From Variovorax sp. E3 (GTDB lineage Bacteria; Pseudomonadota; Gammaproteobacteria; Burkholderiales; Burkholderiaceae_C): a DNA stretch of 64,000 nucleotides. Position numbers and translations under genes: made by a program. The stretch spans positions 1-64,000 of the forward strand of contig NZ_MOWM01000012.1 in assembly GCF_016082275.1 (NCBI RefSeq). The letters run 5' to 3'. The notes beneath the pieces were generated by a model. That model was not told where the DNA came from and ran no database searches. It was given only the letters and a program-made list of their open reading frames with translations. Below, piece after piece: positions 8,116 through 18,397 of this stretch. The stretch's first letter is position 1, and each line of letters begins with the position of its first letter.

Positions 8116-9150
8116 ATGAAAACGACGTTCAAATTTGCAACCGCCGGCCTGCTGGCCGCGATGTTCACCATTCCCGCTTTCGCGCAAGACGTGACCGGCG
8201 CCGGCGCCAGCTTCCCGGCACCGCTGTACGCCAAGTGGGCTTCCGATTTCAACAAGGCCACCGGCGTCAAGATCAACTACCAGTCGGTCGGTTCGGGCGC
8301 CGGCATCAAGCAGATCGAAGCCAAGACCGTCGATTTCGGCGCTTCGGACGCTCCCCTGAAGGACGACGAACTGCAAGCCAAGGGCCTGATGCAGTTCCCC
8401 ACCGTCATCGGCGGCGTGATCCCCGTGGTCAACATCCAGGGCATCAAGCCCGGCGAGCTGAAGCTCAACGGCCAGGTGCTCGGCGACATCTACCTGGGCA
8501 AGATCACCAAGTGGAACGACCCCGCCATCAAGGCCCTGAACGGCTCGCTGGCCCTGCCTGACGCCGCCATCGCCCCGGTTCGCCGCGCCGACGGTTCGGG
8601 CACCAGCTTCCTGTTCACCAACTACCTGAGCAAGGTCAACGCCGAGTGGAAGAGCAAGGTCGGCGAAGGCACGGCGGTGAACTGGCCCACCGGCGCGGGT
8701 GGCAAGGGCAACGAAGGCGTCGCCGCTTTCGTGAACCGCCTGCCCAACTCGATCGGCTACGTCGAGTACGCCTACGTCAAGCAGAACAAGATGACGTACG
8801 CACAGATGCAGAACGCCGCCGGCTCCTTCGTGTCGCCCGACGACACCGCCTTCAAGGCCGCCGCCGCCGGTGCCGAATGGAGCAAGAGCTTCTACCAGGT
8901 GCTGACCAACCAGGCCGGCAAGGATTCGTGGCCCATCACCGGCGCGACCTTCATCCTGCTGCACAAGGTGCAGGACAAGCCCGCCAACGCGACCACCGTG
9001 CTGAAGTTCTTCGACTGGGCCTACAAGAGCGGCGACAAGACGGCCGACGACCTCGACTACGTGCCGATGCCTGACGCCGTGAAGGCTTCCATCGCCAAGG
9101 CATGGGGTGATGTGAAGGACGCGTCGGGCAAGGCCGTCGCGTACAAGTAA
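8116..9150 (+). CDS. pstS: Phosphate ABC transporter, periplasmic binding protein
   Basis: 344 residues with an N-terminal signal peptide (about 1-22, ending at AFA-QD). The mature N-terminus [16 protein letters not shown] is the PstS signature, and [11 protein letters not shown] and [15 protein letters not shown] are phosphate-binding loops. It captures inorganic phosphate in the periplasm and hands it to PstCA. ATG 8116 has AAAGGAAG upstream. It is the first gene of a pst-pho operon behind a Pho box and is normally the most strongly expressed one. Confidence 0.96.
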   Translation: MKTTFKFATAGLLAAMFTIPAFAQDVTGAGASFPAPLYAKWASDFNKATGVKINYQSVGSGAGIKQIEAKTVDFGASDAPLKDDELQAKGLMQFPTVIGGVIPVVNIQGIKPGELKLNGQVLGDIYLGKITKWNDPAIKALNGSLALPDAAIAPVRRADGSGTSFLFTNYLSKVNAEWKSKVGEGTAVNWPTGAGGKGNEGVAAFVNRLPNSIGYVEYAYVKQNKMTYAQMQNAAGSFVSPDDTAFKAAAAGAEWSKSFYQVLTNQAGKDSWPITGATFILLHKVQDKPANATTVLKFFDWAYKSGDKTADDLDYVPMPDAVKASIAKAWGDVKDASGKAVAYK

Positions 9151-9180
9151 ACCCAACCATCAGTCCAGACCGGCGCGCCC

Positions 9181-10262
9181 ATGAGCAATTCTTCGCTCGA
9201 GGACGCGCCGCTTTCGTCTTTGCCGGAGCGACCCGTGTCATCCACCTTTCCTGCCGCAGGCACCTCCCTCGACCTCGCGGCCGAGCGCGGTCGTGTCACC
9301 GCCCCTCCGCCTCCCGTCAAGGCTCCGCGTTCCGGCCCGATGGCCGACCGTCTGTTCGGTTGGGCCGCCAAGGGCGCCGCGCTGCTGACGCTCGCGATGC
9401 TCATCGGCATCCTGCTGTCGCTGATCATCGGCGCCTGGCCCGCATTTCCAAGTACGGCCTCGGCTTCCTCACGAACAGCGTGTGGGACCCGGTGAAGGAC
9501 GAGTACGGCGGCCTGGTCATGATCTACGGCACGCTGGCCACCTCGGTCATCGCGCTGGTGATCGCGGTGCCGGTGAGCTTCGGCATTGCACTCTTCCTGA
9601 CCGAGCTGTCGCCCAACTGGCTCAAGCGCCCGCTGGGCACGGCCATCGAGCTGCTGGCTGCGGTGCCTTCCATCGTCTACGGCATGTGGGGCCTGCTGGT
9701 GTTCGGCCCGATCCTGTCGACCTGGGTGCAGCAGCCGCTGCAGAAGCTGCTCGGCGGCATTCCGTACCTCGGCGCGCTGGTGTCCGGCCCGCCCGTGGGC
9801 ATCGGCATCCTGTCGGCCGGCATCATCCTCGCGATCATGATCATTCCGTTCATCGCCTCGGTGATGCGCGACGTGTTCGAAGTGACGCCCCCGCTGCTCA
9901 AGGAATCGGCCTACGGCCTGGGTTCCACCACCTGGGAAGTCGTGTCCAAGGTCGTGCTGCCCTACACCAAGGCCGGCGTGATCGGCGGCATCATGCTCGG
10001 CCTGGGCCGGGCGCTGGGTGAAACGATGGCGGTCACGTTCGTGATCGGCAACATGAACCAGCTCAACTCCCTTTCCGTGTTCGAGGCTGCCAACAGCATC
10101 ACCTCGGCGCTTGCCAATGAATTCGCCGAAGCCGGCGCCGGCCTGCACCAGGCCGCGCTGATGTACCTCGGCCTCGTGCTGTTCTTCATCACTTTCGTCG
10201 TGCTGTCGCTCTCCAAGATGCTGCTGGCCAAGATGAAGAAGAGCGAAGGAACCAAGTCGTGA
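9181..10262 (+). CDS. pstC: Phosphate ABC transporter permease PstC (one frame break)
   Basis: About 360 residues after joining two frames at a one-base gap near 9443. The first frame gives a proline-rich cytosolic N-terminus and the first membrane segment up to IIGAWPA; the second continues with [23 protein letters not shown] and the BPD-type permease core, including [14 protein letters not shown]. Multiple membrane helices. It forms the phosphate channel with PstA and is powered by PstB. The break falls in a conserved stretch and the gene would be dead if it were real, so a sequence error is likely. Its stop overlaps the GTG start of pstA. Confidence 0.9.
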
Positions 10263-11142
10263 GCACCGCGCAAAACCTCCTGAGCGCCAAGCGCTCGCCG
10301 AAACGCGCCAGGCCCGGTTCGCCTCGCGCAACCGCGTCAACAAGATCGCGCTGACCCTGTCGCTCGCCGCGATGGCGTTCGGCGTGTTCTGGCTCGTGTG
10401 GATCCTCTGGGAAACGCTGCGCCAGGGCATCGGCGGCCTCGCGCTCGCCACCTTCACCGAAATGACGCCGCCGCCGAACGAAGCGGGCGGTATTGCCAAC
10501 GCGATCTTCGGTTCGTTCGTGATGGTGGCGCTGGCCACCTTCGTGGGCACGCCGATCGGCATCATGGCCGGCATCTACCTGGCTGAGTACAACCCCAAGG
10601 GCTGGCTCGCCTCGGTCACGCGCTTCGTCAACGACATCCTGCTGTCGGCGCCGTCGATCGTGATCGGCCTGTTCGTGTACGCCGTGGTGGTGGCCTACTT
10701 CAAGAGCTTCTCGGGCCTGGCCGGTGCGCTGGCGCTCGCGCTGATCGTGATTCCGGTGGTGATCCGCACCACCGAGAACATGCTGCAACTGGTGCCGCCG
10801 GGCCTGCGCGAAGCGGCCTACGCCCTGGGCACGCCGAAGTGGAAGGTCATTCTCAGCATCACGCTGCGCGCCGCCCGCGCCGGTGTGGTCACGGGTGTGC
10901 TGCTGGCCGTGGCGCGCATCGCCGGCGAAACCGCGCCGCTGCTCTTCACCGCGCTGAACAACCAGTTCTGGACCGCCGACGTGAGCCAGCCGATGGCCAG
11001 CCTGCCGGTCACGATCTTCAAGTTCGCCATGAGCCCGTACGAGAACTGGCAGAAGCTGGCGTGGGCCGGTGTGTTCCTGATCACCGTCGCCGTGCTTGCC
11101 CTCAACATCCTGGCGCGTGTGCTGACGCGCACCAAACATTAA
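10259..11142 (+). CDS. pstA: Phosphate ABC transporter permease PstA (one frame break)
   Basis: About 294 residues. GTG 10259 overlaps the pstC stop as GTGA and opens [12 protein letters not shown]; after a one-base gap near 10297 the other frame continues [25 protein letters not shown] and the permease domain, with the coupling-loop sequence [15 protein letters not shown]. About six membrane segments. It pairs with PstC. Both frames are needed for a protein of normal length, and the missing base (a C in AAGCGC-CTCGCC) is a typical consensus error. Confidence 0.9.
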
Positions 11143-11161
11143 GAACACAGAAGGCTCTCTC

Positions 11162-11944
11162 ATGCCAAATACCGTCGCACAACAAACGTCGCGCTCGAAG
11201 ATCTCGGTCAAGGACCTGAACTTTTATTACGGCAAGTTCCACGCGCTCAAGGGCATCAACCTCGAGATCCCCGAGAACAAGGTCACGGCCTTCATCGGCC
11301 CGTCGGGCTGCGGCAAGTCGACCCTGCTGCGCACCTTCAACCGCATGTTCGAGCTCTATCCCGAGCAGCGCGCCGAGGGCACCATTGCCCTGGACGGCGA
11401 GAACCTGCTCACGTCCAAGCAGGACGTGGCGCTCATTCGCGCCAAGGTCGGCATGGTGTTCCAGAAGCCCACGCCGTTCCCGATGTCGATCTACGACAAC
11501 ATCGCCTTCGGCGTGAAGCTGTTCGAGAATCTCTCGGCCAGCGAAATGGACGACCGCGTCGAGTGGGCCCTGAAGAAGGCGGCCCTGTGGACCGAAGTGC
11601 GCGACAAGCTGCAGCAAAGCGGCTCGGGCCTCTCGGGCGGCCAGCAGCAGCGCTTGTGCATTGCACGCGGCATCGCCATCAAGCCCGAAGTGCTGCTGCT
11701 GGACGAACCCTGCTCGGCGCTGGACCCGATCTCGACCGCGAAGATCGAAGAACTGATCGCCGAACTGAAGAACGAATACACGGTGGTCATCGTGACGCAT
11801 AACATGCAGCAGGCCGCCCGCTGCAGCGACTACACCGCCTACATGTACCTCGGCGACCTGATCGAGTTCGGTGCCACCGAACAGATGTTCTTCAAGCCGC
11901 AGCGCAAGGAGACCGAGGACTACATCACCGGCCGCTTCGGTTGA
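11162..11944 (+). CDS. pstB: Phosphate ABC transporter ATP-binding protein
   Basis: 260 residues, standard PstB. Walker [10 protein letters not shown] (about 45), the Q-loop segment [23 protein letters not shown] signature LSGGQQQR, Walker [13 protein letters not shown], switch VTHNM, and the PstB C-terminus [18 protein letters not shown]. It hydrolyses ATP at the inner membrane to drive PstCA, and with PhoU takes part in phosphate signalling to PhoR. It lies 19 bases after pstA. Confidence 0.97.
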   Translation: MPNTVAQQTSRSKISVKDLNFYYGKFHALKGINLEIPENKVTAFIGPSGCGKSTLLRTFNRMFELYPEQRAEGTIALDGENLLTSKQDVALIRAKVGMVFQKPTPFPMSIYDNIAFGVKLFENLSASEMDDRVEWALKKAALWTEVRDKLQQSGSGLSGGQQQRLCIARGIAIKPEVLLLDEPCSALDPISTAKIEELIAELKNEYTVVIVTHNMQQAARCSDYTAYMYLGDLIEFGATEQMFFKPQRKETEDYITGRFG

Positions 11945-11960
11945 AGTCAAAGGAGACAAC

Positions 11961-12662
11961 ATGACCGAGAAACACCTTTCCAGCCAGTTCGACAGCGAAC
12001 TCAACGGCGTCTCGTCGCGCGTGATGGAGCTCGGCGGCATGGTCGAGTCGCAGATTCACCAGGCCGTGTACGCGCTGCTTCAGTTCGACACCGAAGCCGC
12101 CGACCGCGTGATGGAGACCGAGCACCGCGTCAATGCGATGGAAATCGACATCGACCGCGAGCTGTCTTCGATCATTGCGCGCCGCCAGCCCACGGCCCGC
12201 GACCTGCGCCTGCTGATCGCCATCAGCAAGACCACCGCCAACCTGGAGCGCGTGGGCGACGAGGCCAACAAGATCGCGCGCATGGTCAAGTCGATCATCG
12301 AGAGCGGGGCGGCCCGCCAGCTGCCGACGACCGAGCTGCGCATCGCGGCCGACCTGGCCTCGGGCCTGCTGCGCACCGCGCTGGACGCCTTTGCGCGGCT
12401 GGACACGGCCGCGGCGCTGTCGATCCTGAAGGACGACGACCTGATCGACCGCGAGTTCGACGGTTTCGTGCGCAAGCTGGTCACCTACATGATGGAAGAC
12501 CCGCGCACGATTTCCGCCAGCCTCGACCTGCTGTTCCTGGCCAAGGCCATCGAACGTATCGGCGACCACGCGAAGAACATCGCCGAATTCATCATCTACA
12601 TCGTCAAGGGTGCCGATGTGCGGCACACTTCGATGCAAGAAATCGAGTCCGCGCTGCAGTGA
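11961..12662 (+). CDS. phoU: Phosphate signalling protein PhoU
   Basis: 233 residues made of two repeated three-helix PhoU domains; the metal-binding motif EVGD/ERIGDH type is seen as NLERVGDEANKIA (about 90-102) and ERIGDHAKNIAEFI (about 195-208). PhoU links PstSCAB to PhoR and keeps the Pho regulon off when phosphate is plentiful. AAAGGAGACAAC precedes ATG 11961, a strong ribosome site. 16 bases after pstB. Confidence 0.96.
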   Translation: MTEKHLSSQFDSELNGVSSRVMELGGMVESQIHQAVYALLQFDTEAADRVMETEHRVNAMEIDIDRELSSIIARRQPTARDLRLLIAISKTTANLERVGDEANKIARMVKSIIESGAARQLPTTELRIAADLASGLLRTALDAFARLDTAAALSILKDDDLIDREFDGFVRKLVTYMMEDPRTISASLDLLFLAKAIERIGDHAKNIAEFIIYIVKGADVRHTSMQEIESALQ

Positions 12663-12690
12663 CAACGGCGGCAAGACTCCCAAGAAAGCA

Positions 12691-13382
12691 ATGAAGAAAC
12701 CCCGAGTCCTGATCGTCGAAGACGAGTCCTCGATCGCCGAGCTGATCGCCGTCAACCTGCGCCATAACGGCTTCGAGCCGATCTGGTCGGAAGATGGCGC
12801 CGCGGCCCAGCGCGAGATCGACGCCTTCCTGCCGGATCTGATCCTGCTCGACTGGATGCTGCCCGGCCAGAGCGGCCTGCAGCTCGCGCGCCAGTGGCGC
12901 AAGGACCCGCGCACCAAGGCCATCCCGATCCTGATGCTGACCGCGCGCGGCGACGAACCCGACAAGGTGGCCGGCCTGGACGCCGGCGCGACGACTACAT
13001 CACCAAGCCCTTCTCGACCCAGGAAATGCTGGCCCGCATCCGTGCGGTGCTGCGCCGCCGGGCGCCGGAAGTGGTGACGGAGCGCGTGGAAATCGGCGAG
13101 CTTGCGCTCGACACCTCCACCCACCGCGTGACGTGGCAGGGTGGCGCGCTGAAGGTCGGCCCGACCGAGTTCAAGCTGCTGGCCTACCTGATGCAGCACG
13201 CCGAACGCGTGCACAGCCGGGCGCAGCTGCTCGACAAGGTGTGGGGCGACCACGTCTACATCGAGGAACGCACGGTCGACGTGCACGTCAAGCGCCTGCG
13301 CGAGTCGCTGGGCGCCGCCGCGCCGATGGTGGAAACCGTCCGCGGAGCGGGCTACCGCCTCACGGCCCAAGTCACGGTTTGA
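12691..13382 (+). CDS. phoB: Phosphate response regulator PhoB (one frame break)
   Basis: About 230 residues when the one-base gap near 12990 is bridged. Receiver domain 1-120 with the acidic pair E10-D11 and phospho-acceptor D54 in LILLDWMLPG, and K in the loop YITKPFS just after the break. The C-terminal winged helix of the OmpR type runs from about 130 (VGPTEFKLLAYLMQH, VHVKRLRESL, VETVRGAGYRL). Phosphorylated PhoB activates Pho-box promoters such as those before pstS and probably ppk1. The break turns DAGADDYI into DAGATTT, inside a universally conserved motif, so an assembly error is much more likely than a real mutation. Confidence 0.93.
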
Positions 13383-13426
13383 ACGCCGTGGTCTCCTTTG
13401 GGCGCGGGCGCGGATAATCGCCCGCC

Positions 13427-14767
13427 ATGCCTTTTCGCATTGCTACATTTTTAATAGCGTCCCTCGTCATTGGCGGGGGCGCCGTGGCGGCATTCGGCTG
13501 GAAATTCGGCTGGCTGGGCGCGTGGCTGGGCTCGGTGCTCTGGCTGGTGCTCGACGCTTGGCGCGCGCAGCGGCTGCTGCAGGTGCTGCGCAACGATGCA
13601 ACCGGCCTGCCGTCGCGCGGGCCGGGCGTGTGGGGCGAGCTATCGGAGCGCATCCGCAAGCTGCTGCGCGACCGCGAGCAGCAGACCCGGCAGGCCGAAG
13701 ACCGGCTGCAGGAATTTCTGGCGGCCATCCAGGCTTCGCCCAACGGCGTGGTGCTGCTCGACGAGCAGGGCCGCATCGAGTGGTGCAACCAGACGGCCGC
13801 CAGCCAGTTCGGCATCGACGCCGAGCGCGACCTGGCGCAGCACCTGGCCAACCTCGTGCGCGACCCGGCCTTCGTGGCCTACCTGGCCTCGTGGAACTAC
13901 AGCCGTGACGTCGTCATCGACGCCTTCGGGCCCAATCACGCGCACCAGCGCAGCCACCTCGTGCGGCTGTCGGTGCAGGTGCATCCCTACGCCGGCAACC
14001 GCCGCATGCTGCTGACGCGCGACATCACGGCGCTGGAGCAGGCCGAGGCCATGCGCCGCGACTTCGTGGCGAACGTGTCGCACGAGATCCGCACGCCGCT
14101 CACGGTGCTGGCGGGTTTCGTCGAGACGCTGCAGAACCTGCCGCTCGACGCGGACGAGCGCACGCGCTACCTGTCGTTGATGGGGCAGCAGTCGCACCGC
14201 ATGGAAACGCTGGTGAACGACCTGCTGACGCTGTCGCGGCTGGAAGGCAGCGCGGCGCCATCGGGCAACCAGTGGATCCGCATCCGGGCCTTGCTCGCGC
14301 ATTGCGAGGACGAGGGCCGTGGGCTGTCGGGCCGGCTGGCGCCGCTGGGCCATCGCCTGTCGTTCACCATCGACGGGGAGTCCGAAGTGTCGGGCGCGCC
14401 GACCGAGCTGCAAAGCGCGATGTCGAACCTGTTGAGCAACGCGATCCGCTACACGCCGGGCGGCGGCGAAGTGGCCGTGAGCTGGCGGGTGCTGCCTGAC
14501 GGGCGCGGCGAATACGCCGTGAAAGACACTGGCCCCGGCATTGCGGCCGAACACATTCCGCGTTTGACAGAGCGCTTCTATCGCATCGACCGCAGCCGCT
14601 CGCGCGAAACCGGCGGCACGGGGCTGGGGCTGGCCATCGTGAAGCACATCGCGCAACGCCACGGTGCCGAACTGCGCATTGAAAGCACCGTCGGCAAGGG
14701 CTCGCGTTTCGCGCTGGTGTTCCCGGCGGCGCGCGTGCGGGAAGCGCGCCTGCTGGTCAAGCAGTAA
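13427..14767 (+). CDS. phoR: Phosphate sensor histidine kinase PhoR
   Basis: 446 residues. Two close membrane helices at about 8-43 with almost no periplasmic loop, as in PhoR; a PAS domain (about 95-200); the dimerisation domain with H219 in VANVSHEIRTPLTVLAGF; and the ATPase domain with NLLSNAIRYTPGGG, DTGPGI and GTGLGLAIVKH. It phosphorylates PhoB when phosphate is scarce and is held in check through PhoU and PstB. It starts 44 bases after phoB. Confidence 0.95.
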   Translation: MPFRIATFLIASLVIGGGAVAAFGWKFGWLGAWLGSVLWLVLDAWRAQRLLQVLRNDATGLPSRGPGVWGELSERIRKLLRDREQQTRQAEDRLQEFLAAIQASPNGVVLLDEQGRIEWCNQTAASQFGIDAERDLAQHLANLVRDPAFVAYLASWNYSRDVVIDAFGPNHAHQRSHLVRLSVQVHPYAGNRRMLLTRDITALEQAEAMRRDFVANVSHEIRTPLTVLAGFVETLQNLPLDADERTRYLSLMGQQSHRMETLVNDLLTLSRLEGSAAPSGNQWIRIRALLAHCEDEGRGLSGRLAPLGHRLSFTIDGESEVSGAPTELQSAMSNLLSNAIRYTPGGGEVAVSWRVLPDGRGEYAVKDTGPGIAAEHIPRLTERFYRIDRSRSRETGGTGLGLAIVKHIAQRHGAELRIESTVGKGSRFALVFPAARVREARLLVKQ

Positions 14768-14772
14768 GCGGG

Positions 14773-14794
14773 GCGCAGCTTCTTCAGGCTGCGC
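14773..14794. terminator. Hairpin between convergent phoR and MATE genes
   Basis: GCGCAGC (14773-14779) and GCTGCGC (14788-14794) pair around an 8-base loop in the gap between two convergent genes. A T-rich stretch (CTTCTTCATC) follows on the plus strand. It is a plausible weak terminator. Confidence 0.45.
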
Positions 14795-16135
14795 GCTTCT
14801 TCATCGTCCAGCGCAGCAGGCTGATGAAGAACAGGGCCGTCAACGCGAGCGCGCCGGCGCTCATCATCCAGAACGCCAGCGGCGATTGCATCGCCTCCCA
14901 CGGCCCCAGGCCGTGGTACGCGAGCATGTAGCTGCCGCCGAGGCCGAGCCCCAGAGCATCGTGCAGTAGATGACCAGCGGCGCCAGCGTGACGCGGTAGC
15001 AGCGCAGCACGAACACGCACAGCGTTTGCGTGGCGTCGGCCAGGTGGAAGGCCGCCACAGCCAGCATCAGCGCCGCCGCGAGCCCGATGACGGCGGGGTT
15101 GTCCGAGTACACGGCCGCCAACTGGTGGCGCAGCGTGACCAGCGCGGTCGAGAAGAGCAGGGCGCACAGCACGGTCTGCTCGAACCCCAGGCGGCATGCG
15201 TGGCGCGCCTTGGCGGCATCGCCCGCGCCGAGCCAGAAGCTCACGCGTGCGCTGGTCGCGATCGAGAGCGACAGCGGCACCATGTAGGCGACGGCCATCA
15301 GGTTCGCGGCGATCTGGTGCGCGGCGGCGGCGGCCGTGCCCAGGCGCGCGATGAACAGCGCCATCAGCGTGAACGAGGTCACTTCGACCAGCACCGCGAG
15401 GCCGCCCGGCACGCCCAGCCGCGCGAACTGGCGGATCTGGCGCCAGTCGGGCTTTTCGATGCGCTCCCACAGCCGGTAGCCGCGATAGAAAGGGCTGCTG
15501 CGCAGCAGCCAGACCGCGCAGGCGAGCATCGCCCAGTTCACGCACAGCGTGGCCCAGCCGCAGCCCACCAAGCCCATTGCCGGCAGGCCCGCGCCGCCGA
15601 AGGTGAACCAGATCGAGAGCGGCAGTTTCACGAACAGCGAGCCCAGCTGCAGCCAGGTCACGAGCTGGGGTTTGCCGAGGCTCTGGTTGAGCGTGCTGAA
15701 CAGTCGGAACAGCAGCGACGGCGCCAGCGCGAAGGCCAGCACGTTCAGGTACGTTTCCACCTCGCCGCGCATGTCCGCCGGCACCTGCGTGAAGCGCAGC
15801 ACGGCGCCGGGCGACAGCAGCGCCGCCATGCCGACCACGATGGCGATGGCGGCGAGGTACAGCGATTGCCGCACCGAGCGGCCGACCTCGCTGCTGCGTC
15901 CGCCGCCATGCAGCTCGGCCCAGACCGGCAACAGCGCCTGCAGCACGCCCATCAGCGAAACGTAGACGCTGATGAAGATCGCCGCGCCGACCGACAGCGC
16001 GGCCAGCGCACCTTCGGAGTAGCGGCCGGCAATGATGGTGTCGGTCACGCCGAAGGCCATCACGGCCAGTTGGCCGACCAGCACGGTGCCGGCGTGGCGC
16101 GCGATCAGGCCTCTTTCGCCGCTCACTGCACTCAC
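14784..16135 (-). CDS. MATE family multidrug exporter (one frame break)
   Basis: About 450 residues with some twelve membrane helices. Family signatures are VLVGQLAVMAFGVTDTIIAGRYS near the N-terminus and GVPGGLAVLVEVTSFTLMALFIARLG in the second half, with AAAHQIAANL. MATE proteins expel cationic drugs using Na+ or H+. A one-base gap near 14956 moves the last 45 residues into another frame (TMLWG to GLGLGGSYMLAYHGLGPWEAM). The GTG start at 16135 overlaps the stop of the upstream membrane protein gene as GTGA, so the two are translationally coupled. Confidence 0.85.
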
Positions 16136-17859
16136 TGCGGCGTGATCTTCTGGTAGAGCAGCAAGTCGTCGGCCGGACTGCTGGGGCGGCGCAGCGTGCC
16201 GCTGAAGCGCCATTGATCGAAGGGGATGATCGTGTGCAGGCGCTCGATGGTCTCGGGGCTCACGAGCAGCCAGGGGCAGTTGGTGCCCAGCAGCAGCGGC
16301 TGCAGGTTGAGCTGGCCGTGGTAGCGCAGGGCCGCGATGTGCGCCCGGCTCAGCGCGAGCTCGGCCACGCAGCTCGGCTGCCCGACGCGCTCGGTCACCG
16401 CATGCACCTGCGGCACGTAGCTGCGCGCGTAGTCGATGGGGGGCAGCCACAGCGTCATCAGCAGCATCCAGCACAGCGCGGTGCCGCCGGCCGGCAGCAC
16501 CAGCGTCTTCCAGAGCGCGGCGCGGTGCCGCCCCGTGCGCCAGCGCACCAGCCAGCACCAGGCAATGGTCGCAGCCGCCGCCAGCACCACGGCGATGGGC
16601 GAGAACTCGGGCACGAAGCCGGGCACCAGTCGGGTGACGCTGGCCGCGGGCTTGGGCGGCACGCCGGTCTGCATGGCGATCCAGTAGATCCAGCCCAGCA
16701 GCGCCAGGCCGCTGAAGAAGAGCACGTTGAACCAGTCGACCAGCGCGGCCGCGCTGCGGCGGAAGGTCGGCAGCGCGAAGGCCGCGAGCGTGGCGAAGGC
16801 GGGCAGCGCCAGCATCAGCGAGCGGTCGGAGAAGTCGGTGGTCCAGGTGGCGGCCAGCGGCACCAGCGCGAACCAGAACGGCAGCGCCACATGGCGCGCG
16901 TTGAGCTGCCGGCGCCAGCGCCAGAGCGTCCAGATGGCGAGCGGCCAGACCGGCCAGGTGAACCACAACAGCAGCTTGGCCTGGCCGCGCACGTCGCTGA
17001 ACAGCGAGCCGTAGCTCAGCGTGAGCTTCCATTGCGCCAAGCGCAGCGAGAACACCAGCACGGCAGCCAGCACCGTGACGCCGGCCATCGTGGCAAGGGC
17101 GCCGAGGGTGTAGCCCGGGCCGTCGTCGTCGCTCTCGGTGGCCGACCTGGCCGCGCGGCGCCGTTCGTAGGCGATGTACAGCGTGCTCCCGATGGCCAGC
17201 GCCAGGCCGACCGTGGGGGCGCCGCTCAGCGTGATGCCCAGGGTGCCGACGAACAGCGCCAGCACCGGGCCGGCGCGGCGATACGGCAGCGCGGCCACGC
17301 CGTAGAACAGGTACGAGGCAAAGAAAAGCTGGGCCAGCGCGGGCGTGGTTTCATGACCGAGCTGGGCCAGGCCGAGGCAGGCGATGAGCGCCAGCAGGCC
17401 GCCGTCGGCAATGGCGCGCGCGTAATCGGTCGGACGGGCTTCGCCGCCGAAGGCAAAGGCCACGGGCTGGGCGCGCGCGGTGCGGGCCAGGTAGTACACG
17501 GCGTACCAGGTGGCCGTGAAGGTGCCCCAGAGCAGGAAGGCGAATGCAATGCGCACGGCCAGGTCGGGGTTCAGCCACGAGGGCGCAATCTTGATCGCCC
17601 AGGCGCCGATCCAGTAGGGCACCAGCGCCAGCGTTTCGGGGCGCAGGCCCAGCAGCATCGGGTCGAACCAGCGAGCGATGCCTTCGGTGGTGCGCGCCAG
17701 CTCGGACATGTAGCCGAAGGCGGTGATGTCGGCGCTCTTCCACGGCCCCCGGCCGACCAGGCCCGGCAGCAGGTAGGCCGCGCACAGCAACAGCAGCGCG
17801 ACGCGCGGCAGCCGGCGCACGGCGCTCTGGGCAACGATCGCGGGAGTGGGTTGGTTCAA
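16132..17859 (-). CDS. Polytopic membrane protein, GT39/ArnT-like glycosyltransferase candidate
   Basis: About 575 residues with ten or more hydrophobic segments, a GPWKSADITAFGYMSELART loop after the first helix and a soluble C-terminus of about 120 residues. This layout, with an acidic loop after the first helix, resembles lipid-linked sugar transferases of the GT39/ArnT type, but the match is weak and the catalytic residues are not certain. I chose TTG 17859 because no ATG is close and sequence further upstream is not protein-like; a start inside the coding region is possible. It lies 78 bases after rpmE2 and overlaps the MATE gene. Confidence 0.55.
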   Translation of the reverse strand: MNQPTPAIVAQSAVRRLPRVALLLLCAAYLLPGLVGRGPWKSADITAFGYMSELARTTEGIARWFDPMLLGLRPETLALVPYWIGAWAIKIAPSWLNPDLAVRIAFAFLLWGTFTATWYAVYYLARTARAQPVAFAFGGEARPTDYARAIADGGLLALIACLGLAQLGHETTPALAQLFFASYLFYGVAALPYRRAGPVLALFVGTLGITLSGAPTVGLALAIGSTLYIAYERRRAARSATESDDDGPGYTLGALATMAGVTVLAAVLVFSLRLAQWKLTLSYGSLFSDVRGQAKLLLWFTWPVWPLAIWTLWRWRRQLNARHVALPFWFALVPLAATWTTDFSDRSLMLALPAFATLAAFALPTFRRSAAALVDWFNVLFFSGLALLGWIYWIAMQTGVPPKPAASVTRLVPGFVPEFSPIAVVLAAAATIAWCWLVRWRTGRHRAALWKTLVLPAGGTALCWMLLMTLWLPPIDYARSYVPQVHAVTERVGQPSCVAELALSRAHIAALRYHGQLNLQPLLLGTNCPWLLVSPETIERLHTIIPFDQWRFSGTLRRPSSPADDLLLYQKITPQ

Positions 17860-17935
17860 GAGGCGGAAAGCTGGTTTCGGAAAGAAAAAGGGCAGCGCGG
17901 TAAACCGGGCTGCCCTCGACGCAAAAGCGCGTGCC

Positions 17936-18205
17936 TTACTTCGAGGCGGCGCCGGTGGTCTTGCCGAAGCGGTTGCGGAACTTCTCGACGCGACCGCCCA
18001 TGTTGTCGACCGACTTCTGGGTGCCGGTGTAGAACGGGTGCGATTCGCTCGTGGTATCGAGCTTGAACAGGGGTAGTTCACGACCGTCGTCGGTCTTGCC
18101 CATTTCCTTGGTGTTCGCGCACGAACGGGTCACGAACTTGAAGCCGTTCGACATGTCGACGAACAGAATTTCGCGGTAATTGGGGTGGATGCCTTCTTTT
18201 GCCAT
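17936..18205 (-). CDS. rpmE2: 50S ribosomal protein bL31 type B
   Basis: 89 residues. Starts MAKEGIHPNYREILFVD and has the TSESHPFYTG block of bL31. It has only one Cys (SCANT), lacking the CxxC zinc site, so it is the zinc-free type B form that replaces the zinc form under zinc shortage in species with both. AAAGGAAAGACC precedes the ATG. I see no clear Zur operator just upstream, so it may be the only L31 copy. Confidence 0.96.
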   Translation of the reverse strand: MAKEGIHPNYREILFVDMSNGFKFVTRSCANTKEMGKTDDGRELPLFKLDTTSESHPFYTGTQKSVDNMGGRVEKFRNRFGKTTGAASK

Positions 18206-18397
18206 GGTCTTTCCTTTTGCGCTGTTGGAATCAATGCGCGGTCGATGCGAGAGCCACCAGCCTGCCAGTCATCGGTGTCGTGTCTGGCGTGCTGCCCCAG
18301 GGGAGCCTGGGAAGCCGGGCGACGCTGCCCAGCCGCACTTTTCGCGGAGCCCTCGATTATCGCATACTGCCCCTTTTCAGAGCAAACAGGCCTTTCC

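Noticed and set aside
12980..13000. Programmed frameshifting in phoB
   Set aside because: No slippery heptamer or pseudoknot; the same one-base loss pattern occurs in many unrelated genes.
16213..18066. A 617-codon open frame antisense to the GT39-like gene
   Set aside because: Low-complexity Gln/Arg/Gly composition; the minus-strand product has regular membrane helices.
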